Origin: Bacillota bacterium
Lineage (GTDB): Bacteria > Bacillota > Limnochordia > Darwinibacteriales > Darwinibacteriaceae
Reading direction: 5' to 3'
Assembly: GCA_012799535.1 (NCBI GenBank)
Contig: JAAZLB010000171.1
Coordinates: 1-7,495, forward strand
DNA length: 7,495 nucleotides
The position numbers and the translations under genes are program-made. Positions 1 through 6,183 of the stretch are shown in pieces (position 1 is the stretch's first letter; the number at the start of each line of letters is the position of its first letter). The notes below the pieces were generated by a model. That model was given only the letters and a program-made list of their open reading frames with translations, did no database searches and was not told where the DNA came from.

Positions 1-977
1 ACATCCTCGTAATCTAGGGTTTCAATGGGGGTGTGCATATACCGTAATGGAATGGAAAGAAGAATAGTAGCCACACCGGCTCTAGTTACTTGAATGGCAT
101 AGGCATCTGTGCCACCTGGTGAGGGAGAAGGATCTACAGAATAATTAATATTCCACTCTTTAGCGGTTTCCACCATCCGTTCGTACACCTTAGGATGGAC
201 ATGGGGTCCAATCGCCACTCCAGGGCCTTGACTAAGTTTGATCGTGTCACTCTCTGGTAAACCTGGCTGATCTCCAAAACCTACATCAATGGCTATACCC
301 AAATCTGGAACAATGCCATAGGTACTGGTTACGGCACCACGCAAGCCCACTTCCTCTTGTACTGTGGCCACTGCATAGACATCAGCTTCGTGTTTTAATC
401 CTTCCAGGGCTTTTAAACACTCAAAAATAGCGGCCACCCCGGCCCGGTCATCAAAGGCCTTGCCCGCCATCAAGGATCCCTGTAGATCCACTACCTCTCG
501 TTTAATGGTGGCTAAATCGCCAATACGCACCAACTCTTGTACTTGTTCTTGGGTGTCATAACCCACATCGATGAATAGGTCTTCTAATTTGACCGCTTTA
601 TTTTGCTCACCTTGGGTCTGCACGTGGGGAGGTTTTGCCCCGATTATTCCTGTTAATTGTGTTTTGCCATGAACTATCACTTCCTGTCCGAGCAGAACCC
701 GTTGGTCAAACCCACCAACCGTGCTAAATCGGAGAAACCCATCCTTTTCTATTTTAGTAATTATGAGGCCGATTTCATCCATATGGGCGGCTAGCATAAC
801 TTTAGGACGGGGTTCTGTACCTTGCCCTTTCTTGAGCATAATCACGTTGCCTAGTTTGTCAGTGCGGATCTCATCCACCCACTGACAGGCGTCTTGAATG
901 GGTTTTGCCACTTCCTGCTCGTAGCCGGATATACCTGAAGCTTCACTCAGGGTCCGAAAAACTTGTTTTACATCCAC
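1..977 (-). CDS. M42 family metallopeptidase (glutamyl aminopeptidase / deblocking aminopeptidase type), 3' end beyond window
   Basis: Cytosolic di-metal aminopeptidase of the M42 family, which forms large tetrahedral peptidases that trim peptides from the N-terminus. I read 325 complete codons from a GTG start (975-977); the C-terminus lies beyond position 1. The metal and catalytic residues are all visible in order: His65 and Asp67 (AAHMDEIG), Asp176/Asp177 (GKAFDDRAG), the Glu208-Glu209 pair (VATVQEEVGLRGA), Asp231 (AIDVGFGD), and His315 near the end (RYMHTPIE). The start is set by a strong AAAGGAGGG Shine-Dalgarno at 984-992, six bases upstream; the only nearby ATG (in gtggATGta) is out of frame. 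It is divergent from the Uri-like nuclease gene. Some family members are annotated as endoglucanase, but the motif set is that of a peptidase. The family is certain; substrate preference cannot be read from sequence. Confidence 0.93.
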   Translation of the reverse strand, partial: MDVKQVFRTLSEASGISGYEQEVAKPIQDACQWVDEIRTDKLGNVIMLKKGQGTEPRPKVMLAAHMDEIGLIITKIEKDGFLRFSTVGGFDQRVLLGQEVIVHGKTQLTGIIGAKPPHVQTQGEQNKAVKLEDLFIDVGYDTQEQVQELVRIGDLATIKREVVDLQGSLMAGKAFDDRAGVAAIFECLKALEGLKHEADVYAVATVQEEVGLRGAVTSTYGIVPDLGIAIDVGFGDQPGLPESDTIKLSQGPGVAIGPHVHPKVYERMVETAKEWNINYSVDPSPSPGGTDAYAIQVTRAGVATILLSIPLRYMHTPIETLDYED

Positions 978-983
978 GCGTGT

Positions 984-992
984 CCCTCCTTT
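984..992 (-). promoter_or_regulatory. Shine-Dalgarno site of the M42 peptidase
   Basis: On the minus strand this reads AAAGGAGGG, followed by six bases and then GTG at 977-975. It decides the start of a gene that has no in-frame ATG at its beginning. Confidence 0.85.
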
Positions 993-1042
993 GCAGTTTG
1001 CTTGTATTATTTCTAGTTCACTAAAGGAAAAACCTGCCTAAC

Positions 1043-1057
1043 CTAGAATTAATCTAG
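1043..1057. repeat. Short inverted repeat in the divergent intergenic region
   Basis: CTAGA at 1043-1047 and TCTAG at 1053-1057 are perfect 5-base inverted arms around an AT-rich centre (ATTAA). The repeat lies between the divergent M42 and Uri-like genes, about 26 bases before the ATG of the latter. It could be a regulator site or chance. I found no convincing -35/-10 pair in the 978-1082 gap on either strand; a TATTAT at 1005-1010 lacks a partner -35. Confidence 0.3.
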
Positions 1058-1082
1058 ATGATGGTGAAGAGGTATTTTGCAA

Positions 1083-1487
1083 ATGGGGACTAACAATACC
1101 ACCTCAAATGGGGTTTATCTTTTATGGCTGTATCTTCCAGAACCAATGAAGCTGACCATAGGTAAGCTTGGTACATTTCTTTTTGCAGAGGGTGTCTATG
1201 CCTATTGTGGAAGTGCCCAACGGGGATTAGAAAAACGCTTAGCCCGCCATGCTAGTTTGGAGAAAAACCTCCATTGGCATATTGATTATCTGCGTGCGTA
1301 CACTCATTATCTAGGGGCTGTGATCTTTACAGGTCAGCCTAAGTCAGGGGAGTGTTGGTTAGTACAGGAATTATTGCGTATTCCTGGTAGTTATTTTCCC
1401 GTTAGGGGGTTTGGTTCCTCTGATTGCAGATGTGGAGCCCATTTATTGAGAATTCCCTTGGCCTATCCGAGACAGGCGGGGGATTAA
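1083..1487 (+). CDS. GIY-YIG nuclease family protein (DUF123 / Uri superfamily endonuclease-like)
   Basis: Small stand-alone GIY-YIG-fold protein of the DUF123 type (the group called Uri superfamily endonuclease), 134 residues from the ATG. Visible motifs are GVY at 10-12 and YAYCGSA at 39-45, which stand in for GIY and YIG. Then come the Arg/His-rich helix RLARH (52-56), HWHIDYL (64-70), a Glu in GECW (90) and the C-terminal GFGSSDCRCGAHL (109-121), whose Cys and His suggest a metal or structural site. In other organisms this domain is found alone or attached to endonuclease III, so a DNA repair role is plausible but unproven. A TTG at 1077 is an alternative start; I prefer ATG 1083 because the GAAGAGGT motif at 1066-1073 is only 3-4 bases from the TTG but about 10 from the ATG. 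Its stop overlaps that of the convergent small gene. Confidence 0.87.
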   Translation: MGTNNTTSNGVYLLWLYLPEPMKLTIGKLGTFLFAEGVYAYCGSAQRGLEKRLARHASLEKNLHWHIDYLRAYTHYLGAVIFTGQPKSGECWLVQELLRIPGSYFPVRGFGSSDCRCGAHLLRIPLAYPRQAGD

Positions 1488-1669
1488 TATCTTTTGGCGA
1501 TCCGATTCATCACATTAATTTGGGTCCGGCACAGGCGCTCACACTCTTCAATACTAGAAATTAGGTCGTTGTTCTTTTTGGGATGGAGTTGATCTATACT
1601 TTCTTGACAAAGATTCTGCAATTCGCCTAGTCGTTCTAGTAAACGCCAGATAATATCTTCAGGTTGCAC
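1484..1669 (-). CDS. Hypothetical small helical protein (61 residues)
   Basis: Unrecognised small protein, mostly charged amphipathic helix. It holds two predicted helical stretches (EDIIWRLLERLGELQNLC near residues 4-21, and ISSIEECERLCRTQINVMNRI near 37-57) separated by a polar KKNND turn, which suggests a helical hairpin. It has three Cys (21, 43, 47). The start is uncertain. GTG at 1669 is eight bases after AAAGGA (1683-1678) and is my choice. ATG at 1678 would abut that site with no spacing. ATG at 1705 would lie almost at the -10 box of the only good promoter. It is convergent with the Uri-like gene (stops share TTAA at 1484-1487) and divergent from tldD. The amino-acid pattern looks like a real protein, but no function can be assigned. 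Confidence 0.6.
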   Translation of the reverse strand: MQPEDIIWRLLERLGELQNLCQESIDQLHPKKNNDLISSIEECERLCRTQINVMNRIAKRY

Positions 1670-1706
1670 TTTAGACATCCTTTCATGGGTTAATTGTTGT
1701 TTCATA

Positions 1707-1735
1707 ATTATAGCATAGAAAAAGGGAGGGTTCAT
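1707..1735 (-). promoter_or_regulatory. Extended -10 promoter for the small hypothetical gene
   Basis: On the minus strand there is a perfect TATAAT at 1712-1707 preceded by TGC (1715-1713), an extended -10 element. A partial -35 (ATGAAC, 1735-1730) lies 17 bases upstream. Transcription would begin near 1700, which argues against the ATG at 1705 as the start of the small gene. The -35 overlaps the tldD start codon and the spacer covers the tldD ribosome binding site on the other strand, so the two divergent genes are packed tightly together. Confidence 0.6.
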
Positions 1736-3128
1736 GTTGCTAACAGAAAGATTAGTAACAGATGTGTTGTTAGCCGCCTTATCCACTGGTGGCGATTTTG
1801 CGGAGATTTTTATGGAAGATACTTATAACACCATGATTCGCATGATTAATGGCCAGGTGGAAGAGGGGGTTACTGGTCGAGATTATGGTGTAGGAATTAG
1901 GATTTTCCAAGGAACGCGTAGCGTCTATGCTTACACTAATGATACCGCTCGGGAAAATTTAATGAGGGTCGCTTTAGAAGCTGCTGCAGCTTTGGCGGAT
2001 ACCCCTCAAGTGAAGAGCATTGTCCTTGCTCGGATGGCGGTGGAGAAGTTTAATCCTATTGTTTTAGAACCAAGGTTAGTTGCCTCCACAGATAAAGTGG
2101 GGGTCATGAGAAAAGCCCATACGGCTGCCTTTGATTATCATGAACAAATCAGTCAGGTAGCAGTTAACTACTTAGATGTTGACCAAAATGTCTTTATTGC
2201 CAACTCCGATGGCTTAATGGCGGATGATCGGAGAGTTCGCACTAGGTTGTCTATTAATGCCGTGGCCACCAAGGGTAATGAAAAACAGTCAGGTTTTTAT
2301 GGCCCCGGTCGCCATATGGGTTTTGAACTTTTTGATCACATTGATGTGGAAGAATACGCACGGGAAGCTGCTCGAATTGCGGTGACCATGGTGAATGCTG
2401 ATTACGCACCTAGTGGTAAATACCCTGTGATTATTCATAACGAATTTGGTGGGGTAATCTTCCATGAGGCCTGTGGTCATGGATTAGAAGCAACCAGTGT
2501 AGCTAAGGGAGCTTCCGTTTTTTCTGGTAAACTAGGAGAGCAGGTGGCAAGTGAGCTAGTGACTGCAGTTGATGATGGAACAATTGCTAATGCCTGGGGT
2601 TCTCAAAACATTGATGATGAGGGTAATAAAACTAGACGAAATGTGCTCATTGAAAATGGAATTTTAAAAGGCTATATGGTTGATAAACTCAATGGTCGGC
2701 GCATGGGGATGGAGCCAACAGGCAATAGTCGCCGTCAATCCTATAAATACGCCCCAACTTCTCGTATGACCAATACTTTCATTTGTGCTGGCGAATCTAG
2801 TTTTGAGGACATTATTAGTAATACTGAGTACGCCCTTTTTGCTAAGCACATGGGCGGAGGTTCTGTAAATCCCGCCACTGGTGAATTTAACTTTGCTGTA
2901 GCAGAAGGCTATTTAGTACGTAATGGGAAGATCGAAAAGCCGGTGCGTGGTGCTACTTTAATCGGAAAGGGTTCAGAAATCCTGCAAAAGATCGACATGG
3001 TAGGTTCCAATTGGAGTACCGGACAGGGTATGTGTGGTTCAATCAGTGGATCTATCCCAGCAGATGTGGGTCAACCAACTATTCGTGTTACGGAAATCAC
3101 TGTTGGTGGACGAGAGGAGGCTAAATAA
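1734..3128 (+). CDS. tldD: TldD metalloprotease subunit
   Basis: Catalytic subunit of the TldD/TldE heterodimeric zinc peptidase, a cytosolic enzyme that threads and degrades unfolded peptides. In E. coli it matures microcin B17 and acts on the antitoxin CcdA. The 464 residues are close to the usual family length. The signature HExxxH is present as HEACGH at residues 244-249 (in GGVIFHEACGHGLEA). The third metal ligand is expected to be Cys434 in GQGMCG near the C-terminus, matching the GMCG of E. coli TldD. The N-terminal half carries the modulator-of-gyrase fold features (GVTGRDYGVGIRIF). GGGAGGG ending at 1730 gives a very close ribosome site for ATG 1734; TTG 1737 is an in-frame alternative. 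Its TAA overlaps the tldE ATG by one base (TAATG), so the two are translationally coupled and made in equal amounts, as expected for a heterodimer. Confidence 0.96.
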   Translation: MLLTERLVTDVLLAALSTGGDFAEIFMEDTYNTMIRMINGQVEEGVTGRDYGVGIRIFQGTRSVYAYTNDTARENLMRVALEAAAALADTPQVKSIVLARMAVEKFNPIVLEPRLVASTDKVGVMRKAHTAAFDYHEQISQVAVNYLDVDQNVFIANSDGLMADDRRVRTRLSINAVATKGNEKQSGFYGPGRHMGFELFDHIDVEEYAREAARIAVTMVNADYAPSGKYPVIIHNEFGGVIFHEACGHGLEATSVAKGASVFSGKLGEQVASELVTAVDDGTIANAWGSQNIDDEGNKTRRNVLIENGILKGYMVDKLNGRRMGMEPTGNSRRQSYKYAPTSRMTNTFICAGESSFEDIISNTEYALFAKHMGGGSVNPATGEFNFAVAEGYLVRNGKIEKPVRGATLIGKGSEILQKIDMVGSNWSTGQGMCGSISGSIPADVGQPTIRVTEITVGGREEAK

Positions 3129-4483
3129 TGGATATTCGGGAATTCAAAGACCAAGTTTTTGCCGCCGGTCGTGAAGCTGGCTTAGAAGAGATGGAAGTCT
3201 ATGTCTCTCGTTCCAAGGACTTTTCTGTCCGAATCTTTCAAGAAGAAGTGGATGATTATACCGTTAGTCTAGAACAAGGAGTGGGCTTTCGAGCACGCTA
3301 TGGGGGAAAAGTTGGCTATGCTTATGTAGAAGCGGTGGATGAGGATTCCATTAAGCTACTGGTGGAAGGGGCAAAAGCTAACGCACAGATTATCGATTCT
3401 GATGATGAAATCGTCTTTTTTGCAGGTTCGGCAGAGTATCCAGAGGTCGTGGCTTTTAATGAGGAGTTGGGAAAGGTTTCCCCAGAGGAAAGGATCGAGT
3501 TTGCCAAAACCCTAGAAACAGAAGCTTTTGCTACTGATTCGCGAGTGGCCTTAGTAAACTGGGCTACTACCGGTTATGGGGAAACGGATGTGTATATTGC
3601 GAACACTAAGGGATTAGAGCAATCCTTTAGTCGCAATGCCGCCTATTCATTCGTGAGTGCCATGGTAAAGGAAGGCGAAACGGTGAAAACTGGTGGGCGT
3701 TTCTTGTTTAAGAATGACTGGTCCCAATTCGATGCAAAAAAGCAAGCCCAAGAAGCTGTACAAGAAGGAGTTTCTTTATTAGATGCCAGCACAGTAAAAT
3801 CCGGTGAGTACCGGGTCTTATTGAGATATGATGTGGTCCAGGATCTTTTAAGCACCTTTTCGTCCGTTTTTTCCGCAGAAGCGGTACAAAAGGGATTATC
3901 CCTATTAGGGGGTAAATTAGGGGAGCAAATTGCTAGCCCTAAGGTGACCTTGATTGACGATCCTTTGTTACCTAATGGGGGAGCATCTGCTCCTTTCGAT
4001 GCAGAGGGTGTGGCTACAAAGACTAAGGAAGTTATCGCCCAAGGCACACTTACGACTTTCTTACACAATCTTAAGACAGCTAAGAAAGATGGGGTAGAAT
4101 CAACAGGTAATGCTTTTCGTGCTTCCTTTAAGTCACCGGTAGGCATTTCTCCCAGCAACTTTTATATCAAACCAGGTGAAAAAAGTTATGATGAACTAGT
4201 TCAAGAGCTTGGTAGTGGTTTAATTATTATTGATGTGCAGGGAACCCATTCAGGGGCCAACCCAGTTAGTGGTGACTTTTCTTTAGGTGCCTATGGTTAT
4301 TTGGTGGAAAACGGAAAAATTACGAGGGCGGTTGACCAGATTACGATAGCTGGTAATTTCTTCAAGTTACTAGAAAGTGTAGAGGAGATTGGGTCAGATT
4401 TAGAATTTGGCATTCCAGGTTATGGTGGAAATGTTGGCTCTCCGTCGTTGATTATTGAAAAACTAGCCATTGCAGGTAACTAG
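3128..4483 (+). CDS. tldE: TldE/PmbA, non-catalytic subunit of TldD/TldE protease
   Basis: Partner of TldD, homologous to it but without the HExxxH motif, as in all TldE/PmbA proteins; it shapes the peptide channel of the heterodimer. It has 451 residues, essentially the length of E. coli PmbA. Family features include GVGFRARYGGKVGYAY near residues 50-65, the mid-protein LGGKLGEQIAS and ASAPFDAEGVAT, and the glycine-rich end (GIPGYGGNVGSPSL). The start is ATG 3128, seven bases after AGGAGG (3115-3120) in the end of tldD, with a one-base overlap. folT follows ten bases after its stop. The separate tldD and tldE pair is intact, with no sign of decay. A neighbouring ribosomally made peptide cluster, which would suggest a natural-product role, is not visible, so a housekeeping peptidase role is more likely. 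Confidence 0.95.
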   Translation: MDIREFKDQVFAAGREAGLEEMEVYVSRSKDFSVRIFQEEVDDYTVSLEQGVGFRARYGGKVGYAYVEAVDEDSIKLLVEGAKANAQIIDSDDEIVFFAGSAEYPEVVAFNEELGKVSPEERIEFAKTLETEAFATDSRVALVNWATTGYGETDVYIANTKGLEQSFSRNAAYSFVSAMVKEGETVKTGGRFLFKNDWSQFDAKKQAQEAVQEGVSLLDASTVKSGEYRVLLRYDVVQDLLSTFSSVFSAEAVQKGLSLLGGKLGEQIASPKVTLIDDPLLPNGGASAPFDAEGVATKTKEVIAQGTLTTFLHNLKTAKKDGVESTGNAFRASFKSPVGISPSNFYIKPGEKSYDELVQELGSGLIIIDVQGTHSGANPVSGDFSLGAYGYLVENGKITRAVDQITIAGNFFKLLESVEEIGSDLEFGIPGYGGNVGSPSLIIEKLAIAGN

Positions 4484-4493
4484 GGGGCATTTC

Positions 4494-5021
4494 ATGGATT
4501 TTTCCACTCGCCAAATTGCTAATTTAGGTGTGCTTGCCGCGGTTTCCATTGTGCTCACTCGGGTGTTCGGTTTCATCATTCCCGTTGCAGGGGTAGGGGC
4601 TTTAAGGATTAGCTTCGGAGAAGTTCCACTGATTCTAGGAGGGATCCTATTTGGTCCCTGGGCAGGAGCTGTGACCGGTTTGGCCGCAGATTTGATTGGT
4701 TACGCGATCAACTCTCATGGGGGCGCTTTTTTCCCTGGCTTTGCCATCAGTGCAGCCCTTACTGGTCTCATTCCCGGTTGGATTTTGCATAAACATCGGG
4801 AGAATTTACAGTGGTGGCAGGTGGGCGCTACAGTATTGATTACTGATTTGATCACAGGAGTTTTCCTCAATACATTGTGGTTAACCATTTTATATGGTCA
4901 AGGTTTCTTTGTGATTTTGCCCGCTAGGCTCCTAGCGCGCTTGGTTACCCTACCTATTTATACCCTTGCGGTGTTTTTAATTAACAGGGCTTACCAAGCT
5001 TACAGGCGTGGTGTACAATAG
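4494..5021 (+). CDS. folT: Folate-family ECF transporter S component
   Basis: Integral membrane substrate-binding (S) subunit of an energy-coupling factor vitamin transporter, 175 residues with about six hydrophobic segments. The pattern FGEVPLILGGILFGP (41-55), AADLIGY (64-70) and the GG(A)FFPGF-x-SAALTGLIPG stretch (76-95) is typical of the folate-family S components (FolT); substrate assignment rests on this resemblance. It needs the shared EcfA/EcfA'/EcfT module, which is not in the window, as usual for group II ECF systems. ATG 4494 is chosen over an in-frame TTG at 4470, which lies inside tldE, because AGGGGG at 4482-4487 sits six bases before the ATG. It lies ten bases after tldE and so is probably co-transcribed with the protease; a functional link is not obvious. 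No folate riboswitch is seen. Confidence 0.82.
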   Translation: MDFSTRQIANLGVLAAVSIVLTRVFGFIIPVAGVGALRISFGEVPLILGGILFGPWAGAVTGLAADLIGYAINSHGGAFFPGFAISAALTGLIPGWILHKHRENLQWWQVGATVLITDLITGVFLNTLWLTILYGQGFFVILPARLLARLVTLPIYTLAVFLINRAYQAYRRGVQ

Positions 5022-5043
5022 CTCTTGCAGTCTATTGTATTTT
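5014..5043 (+). terminator. Inverted repeat over the folT stop, weak terminator or operator
   Basis: TACAATAG at 5014-5021 and CTATTGTA at 5032-5039 form a perfect 8-base stem with a 10-base loop, followed by a short TTTT (5040-5043). The left arm contains the folT stop codon. The stem has only two GC pairs and the T run is short, so termination would be weak. The loop also holds TTGCAG, the -35 candidate of the next gene, so the repeat could instead be a regulator site. Confidence 0.45.
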
Positions 5044-5056
5044 GTGCTAATATAAT
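5025..5056 (+). promoter_or_regulatory. Candidate promoter for the TPR-like small gene
   Basis: TTGCAG (5025-5030) is followed after 17 bases by TAATAT (5048-5053) with an extended TGC in front of it. A perfect TATAAT (5051-5056) overlaps, but it is 20 bases from the same -35. One of the two -10 registers is probably used, placing the transcription start near 5060-5063. Confidence 0.5.
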
Positions 5057-5098
5057 CTCAAGTTACACAAAGGCACATAGTGAGGTGTGGTTTCCTGT

Positions 5099-5326
5099 AT
5101 GGAAGTTGAACCGCCGAGATGGTGGAATAAGCTGAAACTGAATTTCTTGTGGCGATTGCCTTTAGAGCCCCGCAAGAAGATTAAACGATTGCTTAAACTC
5201 GGAGATGACTATTTGGTGCAAGGGGAGCGTGAGCTCGCGGAGCATTGTTATAATCTCTCTAAAGAGTTAGCTGAAGAAGTTGGTACAGTGCATCTATTAA
5301 AGAAAATTGAACAAAGGTTCCAATAG
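5099..5326 (+). CDS. Hypothetical small protein with a TPR-like helix pair
   Basis: Unrecognised 75-residue basic protein. After a Trp/Pro-rich and basic start (PPRWWNKLK), residues 30-60 read KIKRLLKLGDDYL then GERELAEHCYNLSKELAE. That spacing of small and aromatic residues resembles one tetratricopeptide helix pair, which hints at protein binding. ATG 5099 is taken as the start because GAGGTG at 5082-5087 lies 11 bases before it; an in-frame GTG at 5087 overlaps that same site and is less likely. It has its own promoter candidate and ends within a strong terminator, so it is probably a monocistronic gene, perhaps with read-through from folT. No membrane segment or catalytic motif is seen. 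Confidence 0.7.
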   Translation: MEVEPPRWWNKLKLNFLWRLPLEPRKKIKRLLKLGDDYLVQGERELAEHCYNLSKELAEEVGTVHLLKKIEQRFQ

Positions 5327-5356
5327 TCTTGGCCAGGTGGCCAAGACTATTTTTTT
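5324..5356 (+). terminator. Strong intrinsic terminator overlapping the stop of the TPR-like gene
   Basis: A perfect 11-base stem, TAGTCTTGGCC (5324-5334) with GGCCAAGACTA (5339-5349), has a 4-base loop and is followed by seven T (5350-5356). The first three stem bases are the TAG stop codon of the upstream gene. It separates the tldD-folT-TPR stretch from the arsR operon. Confidence 0.93.
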
Positions 5357-5374
5357 GCTAGAAAAAAAGTTCTA

Positions 5375-5390
5375 AATAAGTATCATTATT
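5375..5390. promoter_or_regulatory. Candidate ArsR-type operator upstream of the -35 box
   Basis: AATAA (5375-5379) and TTATT (5386-5390) are perfect inverted arms with a 6-base centre. ArsR/SmtB repressors bind short AT-rich inverted repeats with a similar gap. The position, four bases before the -35 box, is also AT-rich enough to act as an UP element, so the two readings cannot be separated here. Confidence 0.4.
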
Positions 5391-5393
5391 AGC

Positions 5394-5422
5394 TTGATTT
5401 AACACTTGTAACTGGTTATAAT
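5394..5422 (+). promoter_or_regulatory. Sigma-A-type promoter of the arsR operon
   Basis: TTGATT (5394-5399), a 17-base spacer and a perfect TATAAT (5417-5422) make the best housekeeping promoter in the window. It is preceded by a long AT-rich stretch from 5359. Transcription would start near 5429, leaving a leader of about 29 bases that carries the AGGGGG ribosome site. Confidence 0.8.
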
Positions 5423-5425
5423 AAC
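5415..5425. promoter_or_regulatory. Palindrome over the -10 box, candidate autoregulatory operator
   Basis: GTTAT-A-ATAAC is a perfect inverted repeat with a one-base centre that contains the whole TATAAT. A repressor bound here would block RNA polymerase, which fits negative autoregulation by the downstream ArsR-fold protein. Binding is inferred, and the short arms could be chance. Confidence 0.4.
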
Positions 5426-5457
5426 ATTACGAAAGAATTCACACAGGGGGTTGGACT

Positions 5458-5760
5458 ATGAGACAAACTGAGCAATCCGCGAAACGTTTTCATGTACTTG
5501 CGGATCCGATTCGTCTACAAATAGCCCTTCTACTGCGTGAAGGTGAAATGTGCGTAGGAGATTTAGCTGAAGTACTTGGTATTAATCAACCTAAAGTCTC
5601 TTATCATCTTAAGCGTATGTATGAAGAAGGTTTGTTGGAGCGTCGTACCGAATACACTTGGAGTTATTATTCCTTGTCCACTGATTTGCGCACTTGGGTG
5701 AATGACGAGTTAGACCAATTGCTGGAAAACAGTACACTAGCAAGGGCTAGGGGGCTCTAA
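5458..5760 (+). CDS. ArsR-family winged-helix transcriptional regulator
   Basis: Dimeric DNA-binding repressor of the ArsR/SmtB fold, 100 residues. Features in order: the N-terminal helix with FHVLADPIRLQIALLL (11-26), EMCVGDLAEVLG (30-41), the recognition helix QPKVSYHLKRMYEEGLL (44-60), then the wing with ERRTEYTWSYYSL (61-73). The family's arsenic/cadmium site is ELCVCDL; here the second Cys is Gly34, and Cys32 is the only Cys in the protein. The C-terminal helix has no His, so the alpha-5 zinc site is absent too. It is therefore probably not a classical metal sensor and may respond to redox or another ligand. ATG 5458 has AGGGGG (5445-5450) seven bases upstream. It is co-transcribed with the coiled-coil gene that starts directly after its stop. 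Confidence 0.9.
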   Translation: MRQTEQSAKRFHVLADPIRLQIALLLREGEMCVGDLAEVLGINQPKVSYHLKRMYEEGLLERRTEYTWSYYSLSTDLRTWVNDELDQLLENSTLARARGL

Positions 5761-6081
5761 GTGAAAAATCTAAAAGAATTGACTAAGGCTCGCTCTCTCT
5801 GGCGGGCCATCCAAGCCATTTGGAAAGCTGGGCTTGAAGCTTTCGAGGAGGAGGCAACTATCAAAGATCTTCGAAATACAAAGGCACGGTTAGAAGAAGA
5901 GAATTTAGCCCTCTCTCGTCTTGCCCATGATTATGAGACTAAGCTACATAATTTGGTCCGGGAGAAGGAAGAGTCTCGCAAGCAGAATCGTGAATTTGAA
6001 TGGGCGTATAGGGCCTTACGTAGAGAGAATCAATGGCTGAAAGAAGAAGTATTTAAGCTAAAAGGAAAACCGTTACACTAG
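5761..6081 (+). CDS. Coiled-coil hypothetical protein coupled to the ArsR-type regulator
   Basis: Unrecognised 106-residue soluble protein. After a short helix with several Trp (SLWRAIQAIWKAG, about residues 12-24), residues 33 to about 100 form a nearly unbroken charged heptad pattern (for example LRNTKARLEEENLALSRLA and NREFEWAYRALRRENQWL), consistent with a long coiled coil. There is no signal peptide or membrane segment. The GTG start directly abuts the arsR TAA (TAAGTG) and is six bases after AGGGGG (5749-5754), which indicates translational coupling. Such a partner could dimerise, or could bind the repressor or a cell-structure target; neither is shown. The gene ends four bases before an intrinsic terminator stem, so it is the last gene of a two-gene operon. 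Confidence 0.82.
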   Translation: MKNLKELTKARSLWRAIQAIWKAGLEAFEEEATIKDLRNTKARLEEENLALSRLAHDYETKLHNLVREKEESRKQNREFEWAYRALRRENQWLKEEVFKLKGKPLH

Positions 6082-6083
6082 TT

Positions 6084-6109
6084 GGGAGCCAAACTCTGGC
6101 TCCTTTTTT
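6084..6109 (+). terminator. Intrinsic terminator of the arsR operon
   Basis: GGAGCC (6085-6090) pairs with GGCTCC (6098-6103) around a 7-base loop, extended by a G-T pair, and six T follow (6104-6109). It lies three bases after the stop codon of the coiled-coil gene. Confidence 0.88.
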
Positions 6110-6137
6110 GGTTCATGCCCAGATAGGCAGGATTTTG

Positions 6138-6164
6138 CAGCTTCGAGTCGAACATCTTCAGCTG
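6138..6164 (+). repeat. Nested inverted repeats in the leader of the second ECF S gene
   Basis: CAGCT (6138-6142) pairs with AGCTG (6160-6164), and between them TTCGA-G-TCGAA (6142-6152) is a perfect 11-base palindrome. The palindrome shares one base with the outer arm, so the two structures compete slightly. They sit between the terminator and the ribosome site (GGGAG at 6170-6174). They do not match a riboswitch I can recognise. I found no convincing sigma-A promoter in 6110-6183, although TTGCAG at 6135-6140 could serve as a -35. Confidence 0.35.
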
Positions 6165-6183
6165 GAAAAGGGAGTGACTTGAG

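Noticed and set aside
2289..2849. Two short minus-strand frames opposite tldD (2289-2480 and 2664-2849)
   Set aside because: They lie opposite the HExxxH and C-terminal coding regions of tldD and show no protein-like pattern.
3643..4158. Long open frame on the minus strand opposite tldE
   Set aside because: It is entirely antisense to a well-supported tldE, has low-complexity Ser/Pro/Lys-rich translation and matches no family I recognise.
1734..4483. TldD/TldE as part of a peptide natural-product cluster
   Set aside because: No precursor peptide, cyclodehydratase, radical SAM enzyme or exporter is visible nearby; the flanking genes are unrelated to such pathways.
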